DNA of 64,000 bases, taken from contig OY997655.1 of NCBI GenBank assembly GCA_963921795.1, positions 10,442,583 through 10,506,582 on the forward strand, read 5' to 3'. Below the pieces are notes generated by a model that did no database searches, was not told where the DNA came from, and saw only the letters and a list, made by a program, of their open reading frames with translations. Both the position numbers and the translations under genes were made by a program. This DNA comes from Nannobrachium achirus (taxonomy: Eukaryota; Chordata; Actinopteri; Myctophiformes; Myctophidae). Positions 48,061 through 60,106 of the stretch are shown here, one piece after another; position 1 is the stretch's first letter; every line of letters starts with the position of its first letter.

Positions 48061-49529
48061 GCCAGCAGCACAACAGAAAATACATGGAGGAGCAAACAAC
48101 AATTATCCAGCTGTTGAGTTGAGCAGCTGCAACTGGTAATACAGCAGCTCTCGTTCAAATAGGCTTCCCCCATGATTCAACACTCCTCTTGATGCAATAG
48201 CAGGCCCTGTTCAAAAATAATTCCTCAATGATTCAGCTGTTCCAATTCATGAAAGGCTGGAGTCCTTATATATTCTTAAATATTCCTCAAAGATTCCCAT
48301 CATTGTTGAGCTTTCACTTCTGAAATCTGTATTTTGTGTTAATTAAGTAGTTTGACCATTTGATTCTAAGATGTAAGTTACTGACATTGTTTTGAGGGTT
48401 GATGTGTTATTGTTTCTATGCTGCTTTCTATTGATGGGAACAGGGTGAACATCTTTTGGGAGTGGCACTGAGAGGATCATTCGTACAATGCAGTGCATGA
48501 ACAGCCAGAGAATAGCGGAGCTTTCCTAGGTATAATGTAAAAATAATTGTGTTTAGGCACTAGGTTAGAGATGGTTAAGTTGGCACGTTATGATTATGTT
48601 TAATAATTGAGTTGGAGATTGAGTTTAAGTTTAAGGTTCTGGGTGCTCGCGTGGCCCCCTCTTTGTTGAGCATCTACACATTCACTTTCACAAGACAATC
48701 TATCACATTCTGACGACAGGCAGAGCTGACAAATCCGTAACCGCTTGATTAATATACTGTATTTTCCACAGACAAAAAATACTTACCATGGCCCGAGGCT
48801 TGCTCTGTGAAGTTGTGTTTAAGATGCTTCATTACTCGTAGCTGCAGGCTCTTGCTAGCAGCAGCATGCGTAGGTTGTAATTAGGATGACTTAATAAACG
48901 TTCAAAGGACACATCACCCAGACATTGATTTAGATTTGAGACTTTGTCTCTGTAATGTTTTGCAGTCTGTCTGTATGTCCTATAGTCACACAGAAAGATA
49001 GAGGCATGAAGACACTAGACAGACACACACACTCTTTGTTTTCTTGTTTAGGCTACCTCTTCATCTTCATCCCTGGAACTCATCACAGCTCTGATGAAGA
49101 ATTGATGAAAATCTTCTCAAACAATTTTCAAAAAATATGCATAGTAAAGAATTTGCATTGGCAGTACTATACCAATCATCCCTATGGTAACTTTAACTTA
49201 ACTTAGGCTGTGCTTTCACGGTCTTTACTCATACTGAAAGTCTAGATCAAGCGGGCTTTTGCCCTTCTGCCCTTCACAGTACACGGACGACATACAATAT
49301 ACGTATGACTTATACAGTGGATAAAGACATTTATGAACATGCCATACAACCTTCAGGTGTACTGTACTTCATCAAAGCTTGCTTGTGGAGCTGCTGCTGG
49401 ATGCAGAAGAGGAATATTATCCAGCCTGATGGTGTGCAGTGGGATTTAAAACAGCATCCAAGGTGAAATAGATACCGGCCTATTTCCTGCAGTGCTCCAC
49501 TAGAGGTAGTGATGTTTTCAGCCGGCACA
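48061..49529. other. Non-coding DNA
   Basis: No gene or intact element recognised. Confidence 0.4.
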
Positions 49530-49592
49530 GTTCAGACTCAAGTATGTGGGGCCCAGGGGACGATAACAAACACAGTTATGTTATGTATATAT

Positions 49593-49630
<38 letters not shown>

Positions 49631-49800
49631 ATGCAATCACCTCAAAGAGTTATCTTCACCGAAGGCACTGTAAACTCGGTTTTGATGTATCGGTTTCAAT
49701 CCCTAAAGTCCATGTGCGCTCGCTGCAAGGATATCAGAAGACTGGGGTGCAATATCATTGATATGACTATAGCATTGGACTGTGTTAAATTAATGGTACA
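49530..49800. repeat. Direct repeat of 47747-47975 with (AT)n
   Basis: Same block as above, with a longer TA microsatellite at 49585-49631. The two copies are about 1.8 kb apart in the same orientation. Confidence 0.8.
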
Positions 49801-49904
49801 GAACACAGAATGTATGGGCAGTCCAAGCTATATTCTACTTATGTTGTACTAGTGAATAACCTGTACTAGTGAATAACCTGTAAGTATTACTACACTACTT
49901 GTAG

Positions 49905-50100
49905 TGGCTCAGGAGGTAGAATGGCCTTCCAGGAACGGTTCAATCCATTTCTCCTCATGTGTTTGTGTCCTTGAGCAAGACACGGTACTCCTAACTGCTC
50001 GCATTGATCAGTTCCTAGCATGGTTTCCTTCGCTGACAGTGTGTGAATGGGAGAATGTGTACAGATAAGATAAGAGATAAGACCTTTATTGATTCTGCGA
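49905..50100 (+). mobile_element. Degenerate tRNA-derived SINE
   Basis: AGTGGCTCAGGAGGTAGAA head, GGTTCAATCC B box, GTCCTTGAGCAAGACACGG body and a GAGTGTG-type end. It belongs to the same family as 38005 but is older. Confidence 0.65.
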
Positions 50101-50113
50101 GAGAAATCCAGTC

Positions 50114-50516
50114 TAGGGCTGTCACAATTATTACATAATCGTCTAATCGCAATTATTTTACATAATCCTGATTATTTTTCATAATCGTCATAATCGTGAA
50201 TGTTGAAAATGTTTCATATATATATTTTTTTTAAGTAAAAAATAGTGGAGATAGCAGATCTACAAGCTCACGACGCGTTGTGAGCTTGTAGATCGGCTAT
50301 TTCCACTATCAATGTTATCTTTTAAGTAGAAAGTTGTCAAATATGTCCATAATTTCTTTGTATATTTAGGTTATGTGTCATATCTGTGCAACTTCAAAGC
50401 CTACAAGCCAACCAGAAATGTAATTGTCAACGACAAAAACACAATTCAATCGTTAATCGCCAATTATTTGAGTGACAATTAATCGTCATGTAAAATGTCA
50501 TATCGTGACAGCCCTA
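50114..50516. mobile_element. 403-bp hAT MITE with 8-bp duplication
   Basis: Ends TAGGGCTGTCAC and GTGACAGCCCTA. ATCCAGTC occurs at 50106-50113 and 50517-50524. The interior has many AATCGTNATAATCG strings and a central hairpin (ACAAGCTCACGACGCGTTGTGAGCTTGT-type, arms of about 20 bp). Confidence 0.9.
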
Positions 50517-50770
50517 ATCCAGTCGCCAGAGACAGCACAGCAGTTAAGATACAGATTACAGGACAAGAAAAAAAGGACTGTAGACACACCCTCAGCAGTG
50601 CTTACATAGAGCAAGACAGAGCATGAAAATACTGCACAAGAGAACGCACAGTAAATGTCTAATAGTGTCCATACTGTGCTGAGCTGTTGTTTTGAATAAT
50701 TAGTCTATTGAACGAGCAGAGCGACTATTGTGTGCCTTGTCATACATATTATGCATAGCTAGTGCCAAGA

Positions 50771-50771
<1 letters not shown>

Positions 50772-50863
<92 letters not shown>
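50772..50863. repeat. (GT)n microsatellite
   Basis: About 92 bp of pure GT. Confidence 0.95.
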
Positions 50864-50867
<4 letters not shown>

Positions 50868-51569
50868 GCAAAGCACATTGACAGGTGCTGGGCCAATAAA
50901 GCTACAGTATCCACGAGTTTCCAACGCCCCATAGTGCATTGCGCAGACGCTGTACCGAGCTTCCGGCGCCGCAGCCGAGTGTGATTTACAAGCTCACAAT
51001 GGTTGCATCTGCGACGCGACGTGAGCTTGTCTGCTGTTAAACCGGAAGTGTGGTCCAAACAGGTCCAAATAATCTCCAGTAAACTCCCGCGGAAACAGGT
51101 GGATACAGTATATTAAAGGAGGTAGGACCATAGAGTTATAATATTAATAGAGAGGACACATATATCCCCGCCCGTCCACTTGCATTGAGTTGCTCACCCA
51201 GCGCATGAGGCGTTTTCACCCCTCCATCCGGGTAGTAAAACGTGACGTAGTGGGTCTACTGTGACGCATTTTGCGTCATCGAATTTGTTCATGGACGCGC
51301 TTGGGCACAAAGTCATGAACGAGCACTGCCACTGTGAACGCGCTGGGGCTCAAGTCATGAACGAGCGCCGCGAGTACGAGCTCTGTTGGTTTAGACGGTT
51401 GAGAAACGCTCTCTAGTGGGGATGAAAGGGAAACGCCGCCCAGTACAGCTCCTCTCCCCGGTTGAGAAGCACTCTGCTCGGATTCGATCTTACGATACGT
51501 CCCGCTGGACTGAGGCATCGCCTGGAAGTGTAACTCCACGTTGAATTAATTAACCATTGTGTATTTTAT
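50864..51569. other. CpG-rich non-coding stretch
   Basis: Higher CpG content than its surroundings (GCTTCCGGCGCCGCAGCC, GGACGCGCTTGGGC). A direct repeat AAGTCATGAACGAGC occurs twice at 51310-51367. An inverted pair TTACAAGCTCAC / GTGAGCTTGT near 50985-51030 is the arm used in the hAT MITEs. No coding exon could be supported, but an unrecognised promoter is possible. Confidence 0.35.
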
Positions 51570-51951
51570 GGTTTAACCTAGGGGGTCCGCGGGGACACTG
51601 CAGGGGGTCCGCGAAATTGTTGAAAAAAAAAAAAACGTTATATATTTTTTATTTTTATTTAAAAAAAGAAAGAAAAATAATAATTTGTCTTTAAATATAA
51701 CAAAAAGACATGATTCTGTCTCTTTTGAATAGCTTGTATACATGATTATTGTGCAATTGACAGATTGTTAGTGATAGATTGATAGTATTGACATTGGTTC
51801 TCAGTTATTAAGGTATGTTTATAAATGGAAGTGGTACAGCCATGCACTTGTACATGCATGTTGGATGGAGCAGGGACCCCCAAGGTAGGGGGTCCCTGCT
51901 CCATCTCCCCATCAGTTTGGGGTCCCTGGCCTGAAAACGTTGAAGACCACT
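51570..51951. mobile_element. hAT-like MITE, related to 53186 family
   Basis: It contains AGGGGGTCCGCG repeats at the left and GGGGTCCCTGGCCTGAAAAC then GTTGAAGACCACTG at the right, like the ends at 53186 and 63111. An 18-bp-arm hairpin lies at 51864-51905 (GATGGAGCAGGGACCCCC). The target duplication is not clear. Confidence 0.5.
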
Positions 51952-51985
51952 GTAAACAAACAAACAGAATGCATTTCAAATAGAT

Positions 51986-52144
51986 CAGTGGTTCTCAAAG
52001 TGGATTCCAGGGACTCTGTGGGGTCTATACAAGTGTATACTGACAGTGTACAAATGGAACCAACATTTGGTTAATTTGGTTCCATTTGTATGCTGTAAAG
52101 AGTTAAGGGGAGACCTTGAAAATGTGAAAGTTTGAGAAACACTG
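51986..52144. mobile_element. 159-bp hAT MITE
   Basis: Ends CAGTGGTTCTCAAA and TTTGAGAAACACTG. AAATAGAT / GAATAGAT flanks are an 8-bp duplication with one change. Inner GTACAAATGGAACCAA / TTGGTTCCATTTGTA arms relate it to the MITE at 19874. Confidence 0.85.
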
Positions 52145-52597
52145 GAATAGATTACCAAAGTGGAATCCATATTAATAACCAAGTCCATTGCTTGAAGTTT
52201 CTGAGGTAAATTAGTTAATGTATACCTCTATGAAATTAACTGTTATGGTTTATACACACCATTGACAATGGTCTAACGTTTTTACATGTGAAATTCATTC
52301 AAAAAAGTGTGTTATTTTGTGTCATATGGTCCTGGCCTGTGGCCATCCTGGCTATAACCTTTTACATATAGCCTAACTAGAGTATTAACTAAACCAATTA
52401 ACCAAACCAAACCTGGTTCAGAGACCACAGATAAGTTTATGAATACTTTATAAATGTAGATATTATAATGATTATGATCCAATATTTATCAGACAACCAA
52501 CAAATGTATCACAAAGGATTTATTTTGTATAAACCAGAAGTAGGCCTACTAGAGGTCACACATAAAAAAAACTCATTCTGGTCGATGTTCAAAGTGT

Positions 52598-53092
52598 TAA
52601 TGATTTATTGATACATGAGATCCTAGAAAGCACTTGGCTTATTTACACAGGAAACCACTTAGGAATCTCATACAACATTGAATGACAGAAGGATAGAACA
52701 CAGTACTATGCAGTAGATAGTCAGAAAAAAAAGAAAACAGTGCAGGAAAATTATATACAGTAGATATTTACAATAGAAGGGTCAGGGGCTGGGCAAGGTT
52801 TGTTTTTAACAGTTACGAGTGCTGCCTGCTGCCTTTCGGGGCGATTTTAAAGGATGTTGGGATTTACACTGCTTTAAGGCCTTCGGTAAGGTGTTACACA
52901 TTTTGGTGGTATAGCAGAAGAACGAGTTTGACCCTTTGTTTGAGTTGACTCTGGGTGGACGTGATCTGTGGTGCTGCCTCTGGTGTTGTAATTGTGGACA
53001 TCCTTAACGCTTTCAAAGTATTTTGTCAGGTACATGGGTATCTTAGTGGTGTAGTTTATCTTGTACATCAGGCCCATTTACAAGGCATTGGT
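52598..53092 (-). mobile_element. LINE 3' end, minus strand
   Basis: The minus strand encodes MGLMYKINYTTKIPMYL, then a frameshifted CYTTKMCNTLPKAL-type end. It is homologous to 27632-28202. Truncated and inactive. Confidence 0.75.
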
Positions 53093-53185
53093 TACAGAAA
53101 TGAACTAAAACTAGGCTTTAGAACTGTACAAAGTGAAAGGACAAACAAAAATGACATCACATTTGCTTGATGACAGCATTTACAA

Positions 53186-53620
53186 CAGGGGTCTTCAACA
53201 GGGGGTCCGGGACCCCTAGGGGGTCCTCAGAGTTACTATAGGGGGTCCTCCAAATCTTTGTGTGATAGAAACTTTTTTCTATTCCACTTGAACCCTAGTG
53301 TCCTTATTCTGAGAACTTTAGCCAAAAATAGCCGATCTGCAAGCTCACTGTGAGCTTGTAGATCTGCTATTTTTGGCAAAGGGCTTTGGTGTAGAGGGGA
53401 AAAAGAGCAGACTAATTACAGAGTGAAAGTGAAGCTTATTAAGTATTGACGGTTCAAGTGGTTAAATATCTGAAAACACAAATTGACATGAATCCAAAAT
53501 ACACTGATGATTGTGCGGTCAGGCGATTAAACTATATGGAATCTATGAAAAGGTTGTGGGGGTCCCTGCTTCATCTCTATCTCATCTGGGTCCGTTGCCT
53601 GAAAACATTGAAGACCCCTG
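53186..53620. mobile_element. 435-bp hAT MITE with exact 8-bp duplication
   Basis: Ends CAGGGGTCTTCAA and TTGAAGACCCCTG. ATTTACAA lies at 53178-53185 and 53621-53628. A central hairpin is made of AGCTCACTGTGAGCT with flanking AAATAGC/GCTATTT arms. Confidence 0.92.
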
Positions 53621-53628
53621 ATTTACAA

Positions 53629-56340
53629 TATGAACCTGTGTTGTCATTCAGTGTGGTAATCTTAGCATTTTGCATGGATTCCTTGGGTGAAACGAGTCAT
53701 AGTTAAAGTTACTGGTCTGTTCTAGACAAGCCTAGAGTTGTGTTCTGTTCCAGAAACAAGTTTAAATATAATTCATATAGTAGCTACAGTCTGAAATAGA
53801 GTATTTGCCAGACCCATGAAATGGGTAGGCCTACATAAGCAAATGTCGGTCTGTCCGGGTTTTCTATATAAAGGGTATATATGATGATGACATGATGATG
53901 ACATGCCTACAAAAGGCATGATGTCATAAATGATGATGACAGACAGGGGGTCTGGCACAACCAGGTTGACCTGGTCTAGTTTTATTAGATGACAGTGTCT
54001 TGACATATAGAGACATTCTTTGAAATCCACATTAGATATTATATATATATACTCTATGCATTAGATGCACTTTGTCCAAAATGAATACATTTAATTACGC
54101 ATTTGTAAGTGTCACAGACAGAGTGATGGAGACAGGCCATGAGACAGACCCACTTATAACTATGAGACAGACAGGCCTACTCAGAAATGGCTTTCGCCTA
54201 CTTGTGGGTTATCAAACCATGTATGTATCGCATTTAAATTCCATTTTGATAGTAAATCTTCATTAACATTTCACGTAAAGCTTCTATTTAAAAAAAAGAT
54301 CTGACTTTTCAGAACCCAATGCAAAGTCAATGGCAGACAGCCTCTGTCAAGATGACAAAACGCGAAAATCGTAATAACTAATACTAATGAGTAAACCAAC
54401 AGTTTTATAAGAACAATATTGTTGTAACTAAGAGATTCGGGAAGGTATCTATATTTAATAAACACAGAATAAGAAGTAATAAGAAGAAGTCGCTATGGTT
54501 ATTTCCTGGTTTAATGCGGTCTGCGGTGCGGTGCTCTCCGCTCCGGAGAGGAACAGAGGATTCAGCTGTCTGGAGTGGAGGGGGTGGAGCCAAAATGCGC
54601 GTTCATGAGATTAGACCCAACTGCAGTACCTCAAAACGGCCAACATGTCCATTTGGTTTCACGGCGCCCCCAGGGTTCTGGGGGCTTGGGTAGGACCCAC
54701 ACACCAGTTTTGGGCAAAGGAAACTTTTATCGACAACGTTTTGATCTCAAACAGATCTTTACTGACCTGGTGAAGATCTGTTTGAGATCGAAAAGTCGCT
54801 AATAAATATTTGTCTAAAAATGGGTGAAAGTACCACACATTGTAAAGGTCTTTGGATAAATATAGTTTGCTGTATTTCTGCTGTCAGACTTGACCTTCCC
54901 TTTCCTGTCAGAAAGTTAGCAATTGTTAGCGTTTGTCCAAAGCGGTGCTGACACAGCATGCTGTCAGTGTTGTGAGGAAGAGGAGTCATGCTGAATGCTT
55001 CAAGGCTGCTGTCAGTCTCTCCTTCCTGCCTTTCTGCCTGTCTGAACATCTCCCTGGTGGGACCTCAGGCTAGACGTTAGCACCCCTCTAACTGATCAAA
55101 GGTCACTGCTCGGCACGACCGTGACACTGACCCCAGGCCGTGTGAGTCTCTGTTGAAGTGGTGAAGTCTAAGGCCTTTAGACGCGGAGCAGAGAGACTCA
55201 TTCATGGCTTCACCCCGGGCACACGGTGACTGACACAGCGCTGTGCACTTTCTGTTTACTGTACCTTGGATGCTTGAAGTGAGTGAACAGCTTGTAGGAG
55301 TGCTGCCGTATGTTCACAACCCCTCACTTATGCAATATGAAGGGCTGGATTGGTCACAGATCACAAGATAACATACAGTATGTTTATTCATGTTCTGCAA
55401 AGAAAAGAGTTCACTCAACCTTCATTTGGCTAAACTTCAGAATTGCTCTGAGGGAGAGCAGAACACTATTTTTTTTAAAGCTGCCAAGTTGCAGAAAAGA
55501 TTACATTTTTCAACACAACAAAAATCCCTCTGAAAGCTCCTCAGGTCAGACAGGTATATGAGTTTATTGTGAGAACTGTCTGTAAATCACTCACTGTCCT
55601 CTCTCTGGCATACGGTAGCATTACACTTTTATTATACTTTATTTAATTGTATATACAAACAATAACAGTGTTGCTCTACAAAAATAACCGCTTGATTATA
55701 CTGAAAAGTGTGTAGTAATCCATTCTCTAATACACTTTAAGAGTGTTAGTTTTGGCTCTATGTGTACCCTCTCTGAGTTAAATTCACACACAGGATTTTA
55801 ATTTATAGTACCATGTCTTCTATCTATTATTTTATTTGGCAGAAATTAAATGATAGCTCTGGTCTTCTTTTACAGGATTTGTTCTGCTTGACGCCTCCAG
55901 GGCCTGAACTGAATATTATGTAAAAGAGCCTTCATGTAGGCTGTTCTCTCTGTGAGACCACTAGTTTCTATGCCTTGTGTTTTTATTCAGTTCAACTGAA
56001 TACATCTGCAGTGTTCTTATTTATTTTAACTACATGTGTAGTGTAAGTGTTCTTATTTATTTTAACTACATCTGCAGTGTTCCTATTTATTTTAACTACA
56101 TGTGCAGTATTTTTATGTGCTCTGTCTGAAGCTTTTATGTTTGGCTTTTTTTTTTTTTACATTATTTTATGGTTGTCTCTCAAGCCATTTACAATATGCT
56201 TGTGCGCCTATACTGCCAGGAATATTATTAATTTCCAAATTATGAGTACATAAACCCAGCAGGGATAATATGATTTGCAGAATGTAGTACACGTACTATA
56301 CCACTAGAGTGTGCCCAACGATTAGGTCTTCCAGGCTGGA
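53629..56340. other. Non-coding DNA with one clear hairpin
   Basis: No gene supported. 54738-54795 holds 20-bp inverted arms (GATCTCAAACAGATCTT / AAGATCTGTTTGAGATC). 55990-56110 has three tandem copies of TGCAGTGTTCTTATTTATTT-like units. (GATGAT)-rich DNA lies near 53880-53940. 56357-56396 is a palindrome (GACCATAATGGCCGCC arms). Confidence 0.45.
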
Positions 56341-56463
56341 GCAAGCCTGGACCACGTGTGGACCATAATGGCCGCCTATGGGGCGGCCATTATGGTCCCG
56401 GTCCGGACGAACGGGAGCGATCCTGGAGCGTGTGCACGTCGTGCGCACGCCGTGTACACTCGT

Positions 56464-57585
56464 TAGGCCCCTGCAAGCCCGACGGGACCCGACCAGGGCC
56501 CGGCCCGGCCCGCCAAAACGGGCCGGGCTTGGGCTCGTTTCGAAACTCACCAACGGGCCTAGGGCCGGGCCCGGGCTTAGAACCATGCTCGGAACATTTC
56601 GCGCTGTGAATTTCACACATGACGTCTCTGTGTGTGCGCTTAGCTAGAATGGAGTGTGGTGTGTGAGTGAGTGCTGCCTCCCATAGCCTTCTAGGCTAAT
56701 AGCCTTCTAGGCTATGGGTTCTATCCGTATCTATAGCAACCACGGCTCTGATTGGTCGTGACATGAGTACATTAGCCAATGGAGAGCCGCAACGAGCCGA
56801 GGGCTTGACGGCTTTTCTTTCTTCTCACAGTCACACAAGTCTACTCTGCGACTCTGCGAACACAGCGAGACTAGAACATTAGGAGCACTACTGCAGTTTC
56901 ACCCATTTCACCGTCATTTCTCAAATAAATCGCCCTGTAATGATTCCCCGACCTCCCGAGTCCCGTATCAGTTACGGGATGCGTGCGACGATACTCTGTA
57001 TTTTACGAGATGGCCACGGGCGGCAAGCCGACAATAATATCAATATCTAATTGCTGTGAAGATATACAGTAACATAACAAACGGTGGGTGGAGGAAGATT
57101 TCTTGCGTTGTGATGTGATGTGTGTGTAATTACTTGCTGTGCTGTTGTGTTGTGTTGACTTCTTTCTTTTAATCAGAGCGCAAGACGAGCACAGCTATAG
57201 AGGGCTGTACATACATCTCTCAGTCTCCGTCCTCTCCGACCATAGTTTTCGTCGGAAAGTTTCGACTTTCTGACGTGCGTGCAGCTTTCCGAACTCAAAT
57301 TAGGAGTAATCCTTTTCAGAAGTTGCAAGAGATGTCATTTTGTAGTTGAACTGGACCTTTCCGACGCAAATTTCGGTGGTCTGTGACAGTATGGACTCCC
57401 CTTGAGAGTGTAGCTGCAGCAGCGCGCAGCGCACACAAATAATTAATTAATAATAAGGTGACGGGCTTCGGGCCGGGCTCGGGCTTTAAATAGCAGCACC
57501 AAACGGGCCACGGGCCGGGCCTGGACTGAAGTCCACGGGCCAGGGCCGGGCCCGGGCCCACATTTTAGGCCCGTGCAGGGGCCTA
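56464..57585. mobile_element. 1.1-kb non-autonomous hAT element
   Basis: Ends TAGGCCCCTGCA and TGCAGGGGCCTA. ACACTCGT lies at 56456-56463 and 57586-57593, an exact 8-bp duplication. Subterminal regions are crowded with GGGCCGGGC and CCCGGGC strings in both orientations. No transposase frame was recognised in the interior. Confidence 0.9.
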
Positions 57586-57593
57586 ACACTCGT

Positions 57594-58104
57594 TTTTGCT
57601 CCTGAGTGACCACTCTGTCAGCCTGCCATTTTTTTCCGAATTAAAATCCGTCTAAATATGGTAAAGTTTGATAAGAAAAACGTCAGCTTTCAATGCTATG
57701 GAAAGGCCTATGCTTTGTTATGGCCGAACGACTTCTGGGTTACGTCATCGATGATGTCATTTCCAGCGCATTTTCATAGCTTAAGCTTATATGAACCTAG
57801 AATGGTCATTTATAGCTCAAAAAATGTCAAAAAAATACCAAAAAAATCAGAAAATGATCCCCAAGGCGACGTTTGGCGATCTGGCTGGCTGGGCCTCCTC
57901 AAAATGGCGATGGAAGGCGATTTGGCTGAGAAACTGTTAAGATGGCCATTAATTGGCCAGGAGGTCCAAACCAAGGTCCAACATGTGAGCTCTAGGATTT
58001 GACTGATTGAGTGAGATTAGAAGTTTACGTTGTTAAGTTGTTTATAAGTATAAGTTATACGTGTTTTGGGAGGTGAAATAGAGATTGATGAGTCAGAATA
58101 TAAT
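57594..58104. other. Non-coding; one open frame without recognisable domain
   Basis: A 114-codon frame at 57658-58002 (+) has no motif that I know and low-complexity Lys/Asn content. Treated as chance or repeat-derived. Confidence 0.35.
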
Positions 58105-58500
58105 TAGGGCTGGGATGCGATTAACATTTTTAATCTAATTAATTACAGGATCTGTGATTAATTAATCGCAATTAATCGCATTTTAATCGCACATCGATAT
58201 TTGACCTGAGAAGCATTCTTTTTTCAAGTAAAACACATTTTGTTGTACGAGTGAATCAACGAGTGAGTTTTTTTTATCTAAATTTCGCATCCACTGGGCC
58301 AAGCAAAGCGCTCTGATCGGCTACTTCTCCCTTTGCGTTTGTTGTCTCTTCTTGGTTGGTGCATCGCTATGGTCGGTTTGCCCGAAACTGAAGGTTCTGT
58401 GGTGCAAAAACTAGTGTGATTAAAATGTGTTAATTTTTTTAATTGCGTTAATTTTCTGTAATTAATTAATCGCAATTAATCAGTTAAAGTACCAGCCTTA
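58105..58500. mobile_element. 396-bp hAT MITE with exact 8-bp duplication
   Basis: Ends TAGGGCTGG and CCAGCCTTA. AATATAAT lies at 58097-58104 and 58501-58508. Rich in GATTAATTAATCGCAATTAA strings. Confidence 0.88.
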
Positions 58501-58560
58501 AATATAATATATATAATATATAGTAATACAGCAACATCTCTGCAAGGACTGTGCTATGGC

Positions 58561-58585
58561 AGAGAGAGAGAGAGAGAGAGAGAGA
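58561..58585. repeat. (AG)n microsatellite
   Basis: About 25 bp of AG repeat. Confidence 0.9.
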
Positions 58586-59543
58586 CAAACATCATGCATA
58601 CAATCTGTGCATGTGGGCACGCGCACACAATGCATTCACCCAAAGCTAGTGCCCTACTAAGCCACAGTGCAACTACGCAAAGAATTACATTTGCTGCAAT
58701 TAAGTGCAACATATTTTGTATTGTTGTATTGTATTTCTGTTCAATTGTTTATCCTCTAAAAGACCTTTGGCTTTGAGACAAATTAATGTTTCCGAAAACA
58801 TGGTTAGTGCACTTTGACTTTGTAGGGAAGTACTGAGCCCTTCTTCCACCTTGGTAGCCTACTTTGTAGAATCATAAAAGTCATCACCAGAGTTTAGACT
58901 GAGCTCCCTGTAGATGCAATTAAATCCTCCTCTGCTCACCTGCCTCTCAATACAGTCATCATCAACGCAGTAATGATGATGAGGAAGGAGGTGAACTTTT
59001 GCTGCTGTTTACTGTATCTCCAGATTTCAACTGTTAATGTTGTCGTTTATTAATTCACTATTTTGTTGTACAAAAATACAAATGCGTCTACAAATGTGGA
59101 TTGGGTGTTTTCACAATTAATTGTGAAAGTGATAGTGGTTATGCCTGTCTGTGGGTTTTATAAATATTTAACCAATGAAAATTATTTACAAGAGCTTGTC
59201 TACTAAAACTACTAATGATACATTGGAACAATGTGCAAACTGTTACCGTGGACATACAAGGTTTCCATGCTGTTGAGTCCATTGTACAGGGGTGCCATGT
59301 CATTGGTCCGAAATGTAATTGTTCCTACATCCCATTAGTCAGAATCTGGTGATGTTAACCTGGTGAAAAATAATATGCCTAAACCTAAACCTAACCCTAA
59401 CCTCAGTAAAACTATGCCTAAACCTAACCCAAACCCTGACAGAAACCCCTCATAGGCCAGAGCAAATGAACAGTCCTCTGTCGCATGAAATACAACCAGT
59501 CCATTATAAATCCTAACCATAACCTCAGTGAAACTATGCCTAA
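58586..59543. other. Non-coding, with short telomere-like strings
   Basis: 59380-59440 contains CCTAAACCTAACCCTAACC, twice in similar form with CAGTRAAACTATGCC between. It is too short and impure to be an interstitial telomere. No gene. Confidence 0.45.
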
Positions 59544-59780
59544 AGGCCCATTCCCACTGGGCCAGATAACAGATATCTGGAGATATTTCTCCAGATATTT
59601 CTCCATGCAAAGTGGATGGTAGATACAGATAAAAAAATGTTTTGCCACAGATAAAAGTATCTGTGGCAAATATCTGTGGTAGATATTTTTTTTATCTGTA
59701 TCTACCATCCACTTTGAATGGAAAAATATCTGGAGAAATATCTCCAGATATCTGTTATCTGGCCCAGTGGGAATGCGCCT
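59544..59780. mobile_element. 237-bp palindromic MITE with TAA duplication
   Basis: Nearly the entire element folds on itself: AGGCCCATTCCCACTGGG pairs with CCCAGTGGGAATGCGCCT, and the AGATACAGATAAAAAAA arms meet near the centre. TAA flanks both ends (59541-59543, 59781-59783), as in PIF/Harbinger-like MITEs. Confidence 0.88.
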
Positions 59781-60016
59781 TAACCCTTAAACCTATCCCT
59801 AACTAAATTCGGACTAATGAGATTTCGTACTTACGGGCAGTTCCCTGTACGGGTGCTTGGCTCTAAGATATGATCTAGAGTAGACAATAGTCTGCTGTGA
59901 TTGGAGTGGAACACAGCAGTAGAAAATATAATGATAGTAATCACCACATGATGACTTCATGCATCATGGAGCTGATGGACTTTCATTCCTTCCTTCTCAT
60001 TTGCATCAAGAAATAA

Positions 60017-60106
60017 CACGCACGCACGCACGCACGCACGCACGCACACACGCACACACACACGCACACGCACACGCACACGCACACGCACACGCACACG
60101 CACACA
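60017..60106. repeat. (CACG)n/(CACACG)n microsatellite
   Basis: CACG units followed by CA and CACACG units, about 90 bp. Confidence 0.9.

Noticed and set aside
49544..49852. 102-codon ORF with Tyr/Ile repeat
   Set aside because: Its core is the TA microsatellite, and the rest is the direct repeat of 47747-47975, which is not open there.
56358..56647. Overlapping Gly/Pro/Arg-rich ORFs in both strands
   Set aside because: They arise from GC-rich repeated strings at the hAT end, open in several frames at once.
57658..58002. 114-codon ORF as a gene
   Set aside because: No recognised domain, low-complexity Lys/Asn stretch, no splice or promoter support.
59380..59440. Telomere-like CCCTAA strings
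   Set aside because: Only a few impure units mixed with CCTAAA; no interstitial telomere array.
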